From Plenodomus lindquistii (Eukaryota > Ascomycota > Dothideomycetes > Pleosporales > Leptosphaeriaceae): a stretch of DNA of 64,000 bases. The position numbers and the translations under genes were made by a program. The stretch is from NCBI GenBank assembly GCA_025504975.1, contig JANUWI010000005.1, forward strand, positions 1,054,001-1,118,000, given 5' to 3'. A model generated the notes under the pieces. It saw only the letters and a list, made by a program, of their open reading frames with translations, was not told where the DNA came from and made no database searches. How positions within the stretch are numbered: position 1 is the first letter of the stretch; each line of letters begins with the position of its first letter. This document shows, in pieces, positions 24,201 through 35,219 of this stretch.

Positions 24201-24587
24201 TTGATTGTGGGTCGTGGCTCTAGAGCACAATTAGTAGGAGTAGACGGCGATTTAGGAATTGATACACAGACGTTCGAAGCCGATCTTTTCGACTGGTGGC
24301 ATAGACACATGTGGCGGCATTATCACGACAGTTTGAGCATCGCGGGGTACCACCATCGCACTGAAAAGTACAGGAAAGGGTCAGTGTGTGGCTTTTATGC
24401 AACTTGCGCATCAGTTTCTCACTTTAACTTTGCGGGCCCGACAACTTAGACATGCTCTGCTGACTCGATCTTGCCTTACAACACTGCTCTTCCTGGGAGG
24501 CTCTCTGCGTTTCGACGACGCCAGTCGGGGAATGGCCACCTTTGAGTTTGAGGCCTCCCCAGATTTTGAGGGGACCGTAAACGACAT
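21244..24587 (-). CDS. Zn2Cys6 fungal transcription factor 2, 13 exons
   Basis: I rebuilt 13 exons: 24423-24587, 24272-24360, 24120-24219, 23890-24069, 23489-23834, 23361-23381, 23193-23307, 23041-23129, 22950-22992, 22379-22903, 22032-22316, 21745-21970, 21244-21639. They total 2580 nt in frame, giving 859 residues. Start is the ATG at 24587. The first intron falls just before the third cluster cysteine. The joined zinc cluster is C46-x2-C49-x6-C56-x6-C63-x2-C66-x6-C73. The middle homology region reads KWLATINLAFAIGAVYSHL, DPWWFSHPDLPQMQI and GRIWWAHFAFERFLSAMIGRPS, typical of fungal regulators. The tail is acidic (VPEEEEEQPP), a possible activation domain. Exon 6 is only 21 nt. The join at 23835-23889 is less certain than the others. 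Targets are unknown. Confidence 0.87.
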
Positions 24588-25768
24588 GTGGACTGGGGAA
24601 TTTCGGAATGTGAGGAGCGATGCTCACGCGGAGCCGTAGAGTGAATTGTGCCATCATTTCCAGCCCGATGACAGAGAAGGTGCGCAGCAGACCTCACCAA
24701 TTCAATCGGCTCAGAATACCGGACCAAACAAATGATAGCTCTCAGTAGGCTCCGGGCATACTACCGCTATCGCCAGCCGGGGGCTTCGCAACACCAAGAT
24801 GCAGCCAGCTCTCTTCAAACATAATACAGGCCTTCGTCGCGAAAGAAGTGCCTACCTACGTATTGCGAAAACATTCCGTTGTCGCAAGGAGCAACGCGTG
24901 AAGTGTATCCTAGAACTTAACTCGATTGACAGAACAACCACTTGATTTTCAAACGTAGAGATTTCTCGCAAACATGAGGGCGGGCTTGCACACATCCTCG
25001 ATCTCACGATCCAATGCCACCACGATCTCGCGATCTGGTCAACCGCTGCACATTTTTCATTGGTTCGGTAAGGTTCGCCGAGGAGATAATGTTGTTCGAA
25101 CACCTGTGCATATGTTCTTGTGGATATCGTGTTCGACACCGCCTGAAGAAGAAGGCGGCAACAGTAAGGGCTGGTGTTCCAAAAGCCTGGAGTAGTAGGC
25201 AAGGCCAGCAAAGAGTGGCGGAACGGACGAGGAGGGATGAGCGCATTTTGTACATCAACGTATTTGGTCCTTGCAGCCGGATCCAACTCCATGGGTAGGC
25301 AGGTCGTGCGCCGCAACGCAGAGCCAGAGAGCACCAAGAACGGAGCGCGGCGTCGTCTTTTATACGTGGTTGTCAACAACCCGAAGGCTCGTTGGCACGA
25401 GAGGGGATGTCCATCTCAAAGCATATGGGCAACTCATGAATCCCATGACTGTGGGAAGTAGTCCGCGGCCATTTGATTGGAGAGCGGGTAACATGGCCGA
25501 AAGTGCCTCGAGATAGTGCCCGCGACGCGACGGGTTGCACAGGACATTAACAGGAAGCCAGCAATGCGACTGTCGAGCGGAGCCATGCATTGGCAATTGG
25601 CGACCTTGACAATCCTAACTCTCTCGAGTACGCGCGAGATGACATGTCCATGCCTCAACGCTCCACGGCTTCTGTGAGGATTGTTGTCACGTGACACGAC
25701 AGCCGACCTTGCCCGGGACAGCCATCAATGGCACCCCGCACCCGACATGCCAACAACACCATGTCAAC
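24588..25768. promoter_or_regulatory. Divergent intergenic region between transcription factor 2 and PPC ligase
   Basis: About 1.18 kb separating divergent starts. The longest frame here (24852-25379, minus) begins at TTG, lacks an ATG start in a sensible place and has no recognisable domain. I see no gene and no large repeat. Confidence 0.45.
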
Positions 25769-26920
25769 ATGGCCGACAACAGTGCACAACAGGCGGAAAG
25801 CTACTACTTCACTCACGAGCCACCGCCAAAGGACTTGAAGACTAATATCACGCTCGCTCGTGAGTTCATCACGCGACATGCTGACGACGGCCGGCGTGTT
25901 GTGCTCGTAACCTCGGGCGGCACCACCGTGCCCCTGGAGACGCAGACGGTTCGCTACATCGACAATTTCTCTGCTGGAACGCGTGGAGCGACCAGCGCTG
26001 AGTATTTTCTCCAAAATGGCTACGCCGTCATCTTCCTGCACCGCCAGTTCTCCCTCCTGCCCTACTCACGGCACTACTCGCACAACACGCGCTCTTTTCT
26101 CGATTACATGAAAGAGGAAAATGGCCAGGTAGTCGTTGACGAGCAGCACCAGGACATGATGCTGCGAGTGCTGCGTCAGTACACCGAGGTCAAGCGAGAG
26201 AACAGACTCTTGATCCTGTCCTACGTCACCATCACCGAGTACCTGTGGAATCTGCGCGAGGTTGCTCAACTCATGCGACCCCTGGGACCAAACGCCATGT
26301 TCTACCTCGCCGCTGCCGTATCCGACTTTTTTGTGCCTCAAGATCGCATGGTCGAGCACAAGATACAGTCAAATGAGGAGTTCTTAAATTCAGGAAACAG
26401 TGCAGACGGAGGAAGTGGCAGTACGAAGCAACCAGCCGCGCGCACAGAAGGCAGGAGTTTGATCATCGACCTCGAGCCTGTGCCCAAATTCCTCAAGCAG
26501 CTTGTGGACGGTTGGGCCCCAGAGGCCATGATAGTCAGCTTCAAATTGGAGACCGACCCTAGCCTGCTGGTTAAGAAGTCCGAGTACGCGTTGAACAAAT
26601 ACTCACATCACCTAGTTATTGGCAATTTGTTACACACCCGAAAGTGGGAGGTCGTGTTCGTGTCTGCGCTTGAGGGCCACAAGTGGATACGAGTACCAAG
26701 TACTCGTAGAACGAAGAGCTTCTCTGGCCTCCCCTCCCTTGTGGGCGTCGCTGATGCAGCGGGAAAAAGCCAAGCAGAAGAAGATGAATCCATTGCTACG
26801 GAGCATGGCATACCACAGGGTGAACCGGCTGTAGAGATTGAGTCTCTGATCATCCCAGAAATCGAGGTGATGCATACTAAGCTTATTGGCATAGCTCAGG
26901 CCCGAGCAAGGAGTCCGTGA
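25769..26920 (+). CDS. CAB2: Phosphopantothenate-cysteine ligase
   Basis: An intronless frame of 383 residues starts at the ATG at 25769 (MADNSAQQ); the frame is open upstream only through a GTG. Motifs of the eukaryotic CoaB/PPCS fold are visible: VVLVTSGGTTVPLE near residue 50, VRYIDNFSAGTRGATSAEYFL, AMFYLAAAVSDFFVP, and the C-terminal PKFLKQLVDGWAPEAMIVSFKLETD with NKYSHHLVIGNLL. The enzyme joins 4'-phosphopantothenate to cysteine, the second step of coenzyme A synthesis, in the cytosol. Length suits the free-standing eukaryotic form rather than the bacterial CoaBC fusion. A Ser/Gly-rich insertion near residues 208-230 is probably a loop. Confidence 0.95.
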   Translation: MADNSAQQAESYYFTHEPPPKDLKTNITLAREFITRHADDGRRVVLVTSGGTTVPLETQTVRYIDNFSAGTRGATSAEYFLQNGYAVIFLHRQFSLLPYSRHYSHNTRSFLDYMKEENGQVVVDEQHQDMMLRVLRQYTEVKRENRLLILSYVTITEYLWNLREVAQLMRPLGPNAMFYLAAAVSDFFVPQDRMVEHKIQSNEEFLNSGNSADGGSGSTKQPAARTEGRSLIIDLEPVPKFLKQLVDGWAPEAMIVSFKLETDPSLLVKKSEYALNKYSHHLVIGNLLHTRKWEVVFVSALEGHKWIRVPSTRRTKSFSGLPSLVGVADAAGKSQAEEDESIATEHGIPQGEPAVEIESLIIPEIEVMHTKLIGIAQARARSP

Positions 26921-29407
26921 CGTCTATATCAGTCATACGAGCACTTGAATAACATCGCCCTGTCATACATCTTCGTCTTCCTAGTGCAAGAAGTACATGT
27001 GCTAAATCTTGTCTCAGCCACATGATCCAACCCTCGGGGTGTCCGAAACAAATCACACACTCCTGACCCACCGACCAGGTCTCAAGAGGGTATGTTGTAG
27101 CATTCCAAAGGAACGGATGATAGATTTTCGTGGGATAGTGCGGAGAGGTCTATCCCAAGCGCCTGGTCGATCGCCATGATGTTCGTCACCATGCAATGAT
27201 TGCCGTAACATAGACCTCCAAGACACGTAAATCCAATGAAAGAGATGTGTCGTCGAGGATCAGGATAGACGGAACAGAGAACACGACCCTCACGTAGTCC
27301 ATTTCTTAAACGTGAGTGTCCCGTCCGCATCTTTAATTATATTGTGTTGAGGTCAAGCGCTACTAACGCGTACAGGGCTGATGTCAGAGTACACAAGAAT
27401 TTGTAAATGTGAGACCTCCATTCGAAGATTATTAATATATGAGCAGATTTCCAGGCTCAGTTCCGCTTCAGTTTGTTTATACTGGTTTTCGCGTCAGAAC
27501 GTCGTCCGTTATGGCATGCACCCGCACCCGCAACTGCAGCGGGCACTGCGGGGCCGAACGATGGCAAATTGCGCTTTCATCCTGTCAGACAATTGATAGT
27601 TGAGGGTAGGCCCGATGCCAATCAATTCATTGAGTCAATGGCTTGAAACCAACATCTTGGGAATCTTCGAGTGAGCGGGTGAACCGTACACTTCGGTCGA
27701 TTGCAGTGTTCGAGCCACATTGTCAATTTGCGAACTGGAACACCCAGCCTCCAATAAATAACAACTATTTCTTGTCCGCAGAGCTTTAGATAAATGGGGC
27801 ACTGCCAACAGTGAAACGGTGCCAGATGACAGGCTTGTAGGTTGCTTGTGCTGTTGGACAGGCCGCAAGGGCACCCCAGTCTTTACAGTGATTTCATCCG
27901 TCAGCACTGTGCGGCAGCAATCACACCAAAAGGGCTGAAGAAGCAGCATCTGCTGTTTGTTATCGCCTTGCTTTGTCGTAGCATTGGATGAGTCGCCTCT
28001 TTTTGGCAAGTGCTGTATAACTCCTTCGTCGCTGGATGTCGTCGTCACTTGCTGCACTGACAAGCGGCGGATTCGCCTCGCTAAATCAACCCCTGCGCCA
28101 AGAGCCATACCATGAATGTCTTCCATCATTTACCAGCTTCGAAAGCTTATCGACGGTACTCCTCAGACTCATCACATCACATCGCTCGACGCGACATGTA
28201 CAGTCACAGCTCTTATCTATACACCCATTCAAAGCGTGGCGACAGCGGCGTCTCGCTCGTGATCGGTGGCTGAGACGTGAGGCAGGCAATTTGAAGAACG
28301 CTGAGCTCTACTTCCGAAATGCAACGTCGGGAGCAGATCCGACAGGGATCGCTGACAGGGGCAGTGTTTTTTTTTTGCTTCAGTCGTTACGTTCTACATG
28401 CAAGGGTAGGTTCGTAGACTGACAAGGTCATCATGGGCTACGATTCATGTAGCCGCGAGTACTCGACTTCTTCTACGTCACTTCTGTCGACGCGTTAAAC
28501 GCCTGACGAAGACGCGAGCAAGACGTTGCCAAAATCCTTGAAGCGCCCTCTATGTTGTTATTTCTTTTTTGTGCCAAGCGAAGAGTATTTTCGGTTGGTT
28601 TGGGCAAGTTACATTCCAATATGTTGTGCTACTGATACTACGCAAGTCAATACCCTCACATTCGCTCTCACGGCTCCACAAATTAGCCTGCACCACAACG
28701 GCTCTCTACTAGCTGCAGTCAGCGGATGCACTGCTGTCGTTCCGTCCCGCAGCTACAATCGTCGCGGTGCTTCAACAGCAGCTACAGAGCATGCTGCATG
28801 ACCAGGCATCTCGCCATTTGTTTGAGAACGTTGCCCGACAGAACGCCATCGAGCGAGTGGCATGTTGACAAGTAGGCTTTCCCTTGCTTCCTATCTTCTC
28901 GCCTATGCTTCCCTGCCAAATTGGGACCACAAATGACGCCTTTGCGTTGCGTTGTGCAACGGCCATTGGACAGGACATTTAGCTCAGTCCACATCAAGCA
29001 GCCATCTACCTACCGAGATCTCGCTGCCGCTGCAGCTCATCAAGGTAGATCAATACAGTACTGCGCTGTAGAATCCGGGGCACCGGTTCACGTAACGTCT
29101 TCCACCCCTTGACCCTGGTTAATCCAGATACCGCTCCTTACCCCCCAGCCACCGTCTGAGTTTGGTTGTTCGGACCGGACTAGATACTTGATAAACAATG
29201 TGTCTTACCCCTTGGGTCCGATACTCTGGCCTTGTGCTTGTATATATCGTGGCCAACGCCGAGACTGTTATCAAAGTTATCGTTCTAAGATTGATCTAGG
29301 ATCTTCCTTCCTCACCTGAAGTCATCGTCATTATTGCCCGTTCAGGCTTCACTAACGCCTCGTCAAAGCATACTGCTATCGATATTACATCACCGACATT
29401 CCTCGGC
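26921..29407. other. Long intergenic region, no convincing gene
   Basis: About 2.5 kb. The best frame with an ATG is 27635-28129 on minus (164 residues, CDCC near its middle, no recognisable domain); overlapping frames on the other strand are equally long. A TATA-like tatatat near 29240 and pyrimidine-rich DNA precede the gene at 29408 and may belong to its promoter. Confidence 0.4.
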
Positions 29408-30703
29408 ATGGCTACCACAACGACAACTATGTTTGCCCCGCATCACTCATCGCCGTTGGCACGGACAACATCACCGTTCAAAGATCCACGACCGCCGCCA
29501 TGTACGCCGGGGAAAACAGCCAGACTGTGGGATGAGTACGAGAAAACGGCGGTAGAGAACGCAAGGAAAAGAGACAGGAATTCAAAGTCATCACAGCCAG
29601 AACAGTCTTCTGCATCCGGCATTGGTGGCCTTGATACCAAGGTAGCCCCTGCAACGACAACCAGGTCAAGCTTCGATTTCAAGTTCAGGAGAGGACACGC
29701 TGCGACACAATCAACTACGGTATCGAATTGCAAAATTTGTAAGCAGGCCATCACGTATGCTTCTGGCATATGTGAGCGCTGTCAACGGTCCATCGTTATA
29801 GCACCACATGGTGATATCACACCACCTACCAGCCCAACGACCCGCACTTTCTCGCCTGTGAATCTTCAGCAGTCTCGAAAGTCTTCGATCGAAGATATCA
29901 TCATGCCAGTAGCTATCTCACCGACTCGAAAGTCTTTCTGTTCCCTCCCTTCCCAGCGTGTAGAACCACCAATCCGACTGGACTCACTACAACCGCCGCC
30001 ACTTTCATGTGCCATACAGGAACCAAGCCGATCTCGCAAAGTCTCCCTGACCGATCCCAACGAACCGTTCCTTCGCCTACAAATCACTGGGCAACAACAG
30101 GCTTACCAGCCTGGTGCGCACTCTCAGTCTTATCCAACGACCCCTACCTTCGGTCCTGCTACTTCTCCTTTAACGACATATTCCCGCGCTTCAACAAGAC
30201 CTTCCAGTCTGGCCAACATTGCATCACTCCCTGCGTCAGCGTACCCGTACACACGCAACAACAGCGCCACCCCTTCTGATCTTAGCGCCCTCTTTCCCTA
30301 CGCCTCAACCATAACTGCATCGCCTCCAAGCGTCTGTCGATCAAGCTACGCACTGCAAAACACCACCTCGGCATGGGATGATTGGGACAGCGACTCTGAA
30401 GGCGAAAAAGTACGCTTAGTTGGGTGGATAGGGCGGAGAAAAGCAAAAGGAAAGAGTGCCGACAAGGAAAGTAAAGGCAGCATTGATTCTTTCGGCAGCG
30501 AGGGTGTCGGCTCTGTCCGCGACACAAAGTCGAGTGAGAGTAAAGACGAGGACAAGCTAGACAGAGTCAGGCTCGAGACGGCGGAGAGTGCGCGCGCGAG
30601 TAGACTGTCACGAGATAGTCAAAGACAAGAGCAGAGTATGAAAAAGAAGAGGAGACCGAGCGGCTTTGTGAGAGTCATTAGTTGTGGATGTAGTCAGGCA
30701 TGA
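29408..30703 (+). CDS. Ser/Pro-rich orphan protein with small zinc ribbon
   Basis: A single exon of 431 residues from the ATG at 29408. No family recognised. Most of the protein is low-complexity and rich in Ser, Thr and Pro, likely disordered. Two Cys pairs, C108-x2-C111 and C122-x2-C125 (CKICKQAITYASGICERC), could form a small zinc ribbon. A WDDWDSDSEGEKVRLVGWIG stretch near residues 322-341 is followed by a basic region (GRRKAKGKSADKESKG) and a charged tail that ends in VRVISCGCSQA. The N-terminal TPGKTARLWDEYEKTAVENARKR is helical and looks conserved in style. It may be a signalling or scaffold protein, but nothing shows its role. Confidence 0.7.
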   Translation: MATTTTTMFAPHHSSPLARTTSPFKDPRPPPCTPGKTARLWDEYEKTAVENARKRDRNSKSSQPEQSSASGIGGLDTKVAPATTTRSSFDFKFRRGHAATQSTTVSNCKICKQAITYASGICERCQRSIVIAPHGDITPPTSPTTRTFSPVNLQQSRKSSIEDIIMPVAISPTRKSFCSLPSQRVEPPIRLDSLQPPPLSCAIQEPSRSRKVSLTDPNEPFLRLQITGQQQAYQPGAHSQSYPTTPTFGPATSPLTTYSRASTRPSSLANIASLPASAYPYTRNNSATPSDLSALFPYASTITASPPSVCRSSYALQNTTSAWDDWDSDSEGEKVRLVGWIGRRKAKGKSADKESKGSIDSFGSEGVGSVRDTKSSESKDEDKLDRVRLETAESARASRLSRDSQRQEQSMKKKRRPSGFVRVISCGCSQA

Positions 30704-33700
30704 TGTTGCTGACTTTGACGACGGAATGTTTTGGTTTTAGCGGCAGCATGATGATACGAAAAGCGCGTTATGATTGTGAATTTTTGGCATTGGGAAAAGC
30801 GTCTGACACTCAAAGGACATTATTACAGCGATATGTACTACGAGTTGTAGCTACTATTGGGCGACATTGATTGAGCAACCCCGGCTTAAGAAAACAAATA
30901 CTGCGTCTTAACAAATCATCATATGACCATAAACTGAAGCTTCAAACAAATATAAGCAATATGAGCCACCTCACATACCCACAACAAATTCGTTCATCCT
31001 GTCAGTAGGCCTGAGCCCCTTGACCAACACACAACACCAACCCCGCACATCATCACCTCCCCTCGCCCCACTTCTACCATCATCTGACCCCTCCATCACA
31101 AACAGAGCTCGCACCGCGCCAAACAACACACCTCCCGCACCGCTTATCTGTCCCAACCAACTAACGAGCGGCAGCTACCCGCGCCCCCAACCAAGATCAT
31201 TCAGCCTGCCGCACGCTCCCGCGTACGAATATGCAAGCGGCCGCGTCTGTGTGTCGGCGCCTGGGCGGAAGCGGAGTTGCGACCTAGTCGAGGGGTCGAA
31301 GAGTGCTGCATGGGGTAATAATGAGGAGCGCTGGAGAAGTGTAGCGCAGGAAGACAGGTCTAAAGAGGCTTTCAGACCGGACACTGGATATCGCAGACTT
31401 GAAGTCTTCGGTGAATACGCCTTGAACTCATGTGAGACGAGACGCTGAACATCATGTGCTAATTCCCATCTCAACACCTAGTACAGGCTACCATAGCACA
31501 GTATGTAGGTAGCCAGGTAGGGTACCGCAATCCGCATACCAGGTACCCAACCCCCATTACACAGCTTATCTCGCTTCACGAAATGCCAGAGCATCATCGT
31601 CACGCATGCATACCCGACTTGTTCTCTCTGCTTACCCGCAAGGTGCCGCAGCATATTCTGTACATCGTCGCCAACAGCGAGATGCGATGACCAATGCCTC
31701 CAGGTCGGATGGCAAGAGCGGGAGGACATGTGACAACCATAGGTAGATGCGACATTGCCTTTGCGCACGGCTGCAACCCTGGTCTCGTTTGGGGACTGCC
31801 ACATGTACGGCCTCACGTGTGGTGATCTGGGCCTTGTCGTGGGGTATTTTGGGACGCAATGGTTGCACGAGTGGCGCTGGTTTTGCAGGGTTCTTATATA
31901 TGTGGTCGCGGCGAGTGCCATATGAGTGTGGTGTCATGTGGTGACGTTCTTCATGTATCTAGAGCGAGAAGGCATGTTCACTTGGCTATTGTTGGATTGT
32001 TTTGGCCTTGCGGTGCGTATGTTGCTTACTTGAGAGTTGGAACGGCCGAGGCAGTACAGCAGTTCGTATGCGCTCGGCGATGTGACTGGCGGAGACGAAG
32101 TGCGACGAGTGGCGGTGTGAGGTACGAGGATGCAATGGGCGAGAATGGGGTTGACTGGGGGATTACAAGATTGGCGAGGATTGGCGATGCATGGTCGGTT
32201 GTTTTGAGGTGGTGCCTGCGTGTCGTCTGTCGTTAGTGGAGCGATATGTAGGTGAGACTTATTGAGGATGATACAGGAGAAATGATGATATTGAGTTCAA
32301 AGGCACCATTGTCAGCTCTCACTCTATGAGTGTCAAGACGTAGGAACTACGAATGAATAGCTCGTCAACTCATCTAGACTCAGATTCTCACGATATTAAG
32401 CACTCTGGCAAGGCGATACGTCCAGTTGAGCAGACATGTCGCGCTGGGCTGATGATCCTTCTATGATTGCGGGAAGGTACATGAAGGCCAGCACATGGCG
32501 AGACGGTGAAGGTGCCATATGGAGGCGCCTTTGAATGGGGCTTCAGGGAACTGATCTGAGAATGCGCATGTTTTCCTGGCATGCCTTTTCCAGGGACTTT
32601 CATGCTCGACGGCTACGAACATGCATATCAGTAATGTCGACTAGACATCACGTAGCGGTGAGATCAGGGCCAAGGCCCAAGTGAGATGCTCAAGTAAGAG
32701 GTGAGCAATGCGCAACAATTCGATATCAAAGTCAATCTAAGGGCCCGTATAGCGATATCAGTCTCACGTCAGAGTTGCCAGAATGTGTCACTGGACATTG
32801 CGAGTCGTGAGTCGATCCATTCGTGTTCAGGAGAACGTTCATCATTGTTGATACGGTACCAGTGGACATGCGGAGATAGCTTCTTCACGAAGTCTTCCTC
32901 TTGTAGCTTTGATCGGGCATCCAGTAACAGCTTACTGAACCCACTTCATCCCTCCATTGTCGCATTAGGATCAGCAAAGGCTGCGCAACCGACGCCCGAG
33001 ATGGAACCGTCTTCACAAAGTCAAAAATCTTCCACCAAATCAGGCTGCTCGGGCGGGTACATATCAAAACTCGTCCGTAAGGTAATAGTTAGCTGACGTC
33101 CCTAGTTTGGTGGAGTCGAAGTTGATGGCCGGCACCTCGGCCCTGCCAATGGTCGACAACTCCTCACAGGCAGAGGCCCACATGGCAACAGGCACAAGCG
33201 ACGCAATGAAAGCGGAACCTAAGAAAATTAACCCGATCATGCCAATGGAAGATATTGGCAAGGCGTCGAGATTCGGCGACCCTCCACTGGCAGGGCCGAG
33301 TACATGTACCGTGTTCGAAGTGGTGCTGCAACGCAACGAGGCTTCCATCTGCCCTGCGTGCGCAAGGAGTCCAAGACGAGCAAGACTTCCCGCCTACGCT
33401 CGGGGATGCTTTGGTCTGAGTTGAAGAAGCACTACGTCTTGTGGTGGCGGTGCCGTTGTCGTGTCGACGGCTGGCTTGAAGGGTGGCTTGCAGCGGGTGA
33501 GCCTTGAGGCTGTCTATCGGTCAAATCTCAATCTTGTTGAAGTTCCGGCCTGTGGCGTCATAGGCTGCAATCTGGCAAGGCTTGTCGAGATTGGTAGGAA
33601 TTTGTGTTGTCTTTCCATGCTCAGCAGATGCAATCTCTCAATACGAAGATACCAAGCCCGAATGATGCAAGCTGATCTGCACAAGCCGGCGGCGAGCGCC

Positions 33701-35219
33701 GTGTCAGAGAACACGACGACGCTTGTTGTTTTCGCGCCAGTGCTGACAAGATGGTGCTATGTATGAACCGCGACTGTGGATGTCAACAAAGCTTGTTGTT
33801 TTCTCCCGTCTCCGACGCCAGGCAGTCGGGCGGGACGTTTCGTGTGTACGAAGCAATCGAAGGCGGTCCACAAGAACCGCTTGCTGCATATTGGAGGGTG
33901 TCCAGACACGAGGCTCAATGCAAGTCAGCCGCTTGTGAACCTCGTAGGCGCGCCAACTGTCGGCGGGCCCACTGCCAACACCTACGACGACTTCATGGGG
34001 CACGCCGCAGAACTATCGTCGTGCAATGCTCGGCGCACAAGTCTCGGCTGCGCAATTTCTCTCACGGTCACCAGAAGTCTTGGTGTTGTGGACTTTGCTG
34101 GCTGCTGGCTGTCTTGCTGCCCCTGAGAACACCATTGCGTTGGCGCACTAGTCCCGTTCCTCGAGATAGTGGGGAGACCAAAAGGGGCCCATACCTTATA
34201 GGGCTACAGCCACGACGGTTACCGCAATCTCTTATTGAGCCGCCGTTTCCTTCTGAAGCTTGACCCTCTCAAGCATCACGCTATAGTCTTTCGTCCCCTT
34301 GTGACGGCGCCTTTGGACGCCTCGTTTTCCGCGTGTCAAGGCCTTTTGTGTTGATAGACGACTTCAAGAACTTCCATCAAACAGGTCCACTGCACACGAG
34401 ATGGCCCATTAGGCGCCCTGCACTGTTCCCCACCGCAGGGGACTCGCTAGGCGCAAAGCATGCCGCTTGCCGGACTCAGGAGTTCTCGTGCGTCCAAGGC
34501 CAGTTCTTGCGCCCAGAAATAGATGGGCACAATAAGCATGATCCCCGCGAGGATCTGACCTGGCTGGCATTGGCCACGCACCAGACGGAATTGCCGCTGA
34601 TTCAACATACGAGCGCCCTCGAAGGTTTCAATTGGCCAGGACATGGTCAACCGACTCCTGCTTTTCTTGATCCGACACTATGGCCGAAGAGCTGCCTAGT
34701 AAGGCTGCGCATACATACTTGAGCCCTGTCGCGCCCATGGCTCGTCCCTCACATCCTTCGCTGTAGACGCTTCTTTTAAGTCCCTTGTCTCAGCACCCAC
34801 TCTCTTTTACCCATCGACTTTCGTTCAGCACAACTATCGTTTGTGTAGCTGTCACTCGTTCCAGCTACCTCTCTGATAGTCTTTTCTATACAGCGCGTGG
34901 TTCTACAGAACAGTCCTTGTACAGAAATAGTAATAACCTAATCCTGGTCTCCTGGTACGTCGCTTCCCATTGTCAGGTTCCACGAGGATATCGTTGCCAC
35001 GGTGCTCGACGGGAGTGAGCCTTCTGTTTTGGCCCATCGGACCGAATTAACCTCGATTCGACTTGTGTTCATGTCTATCAATGCTCACGATGCATTCACG
35101 AATACCTGTTGCTATACCTATCTCTCGATTCGCTCTCCGTTCTCTCTATTGCCTACCCTGATGGATATTCAATAATCGCAAGTTCGCCTGGCTTACACAT
35201 AGCTATCAGATCACCCACC
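30704..35219. other. Gene-poor block, 4.5 kb
   Basis: No confident gene. Overlapping frames of 60-147 codons occur on both strands without domains. Two short minus-strand frames contain a membrane-like helix: 33064-33348 (SIGMIGLIFLGSAFIASLVP) and 34447-34650 (GQILAGIMLIVPIYFWAQEL). They may be decayed pieces of a membrane-protein gene. The segment 34760-35219 is pyrimidine-rich and probably contains the promoter and 5' UTR of the glyoxal oxidase gene. Confidence 0.4.

Noticed and set aside
24852..25379. 175-codon minus-strand frame upstream of the PPC ligase gene
   Set aside because: Begins at TTG, has no domain, and lies in the divergent promoter region of two supported genes.
27635..28129. 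164-codon minus-strand frame with ATG
   Set aside because: No recognisable domain, overlapped by an open frame of similar length on the other strand, and no intron or signal that would support a gene.
31478..31921. 147-codon minus-strand frame
   Set aside because: Has an ATG but composition is unlike protein (His, Arg and Cys rich without pattern) and the opposite strand is equally open.
33020..33045. 17-bp match between about 33026 and 43726 (atcttccaccaaatcag)
   Set aside because: A single 17-mer match is not improbable in 64 kb and the flanks do not align in DNA or protein.
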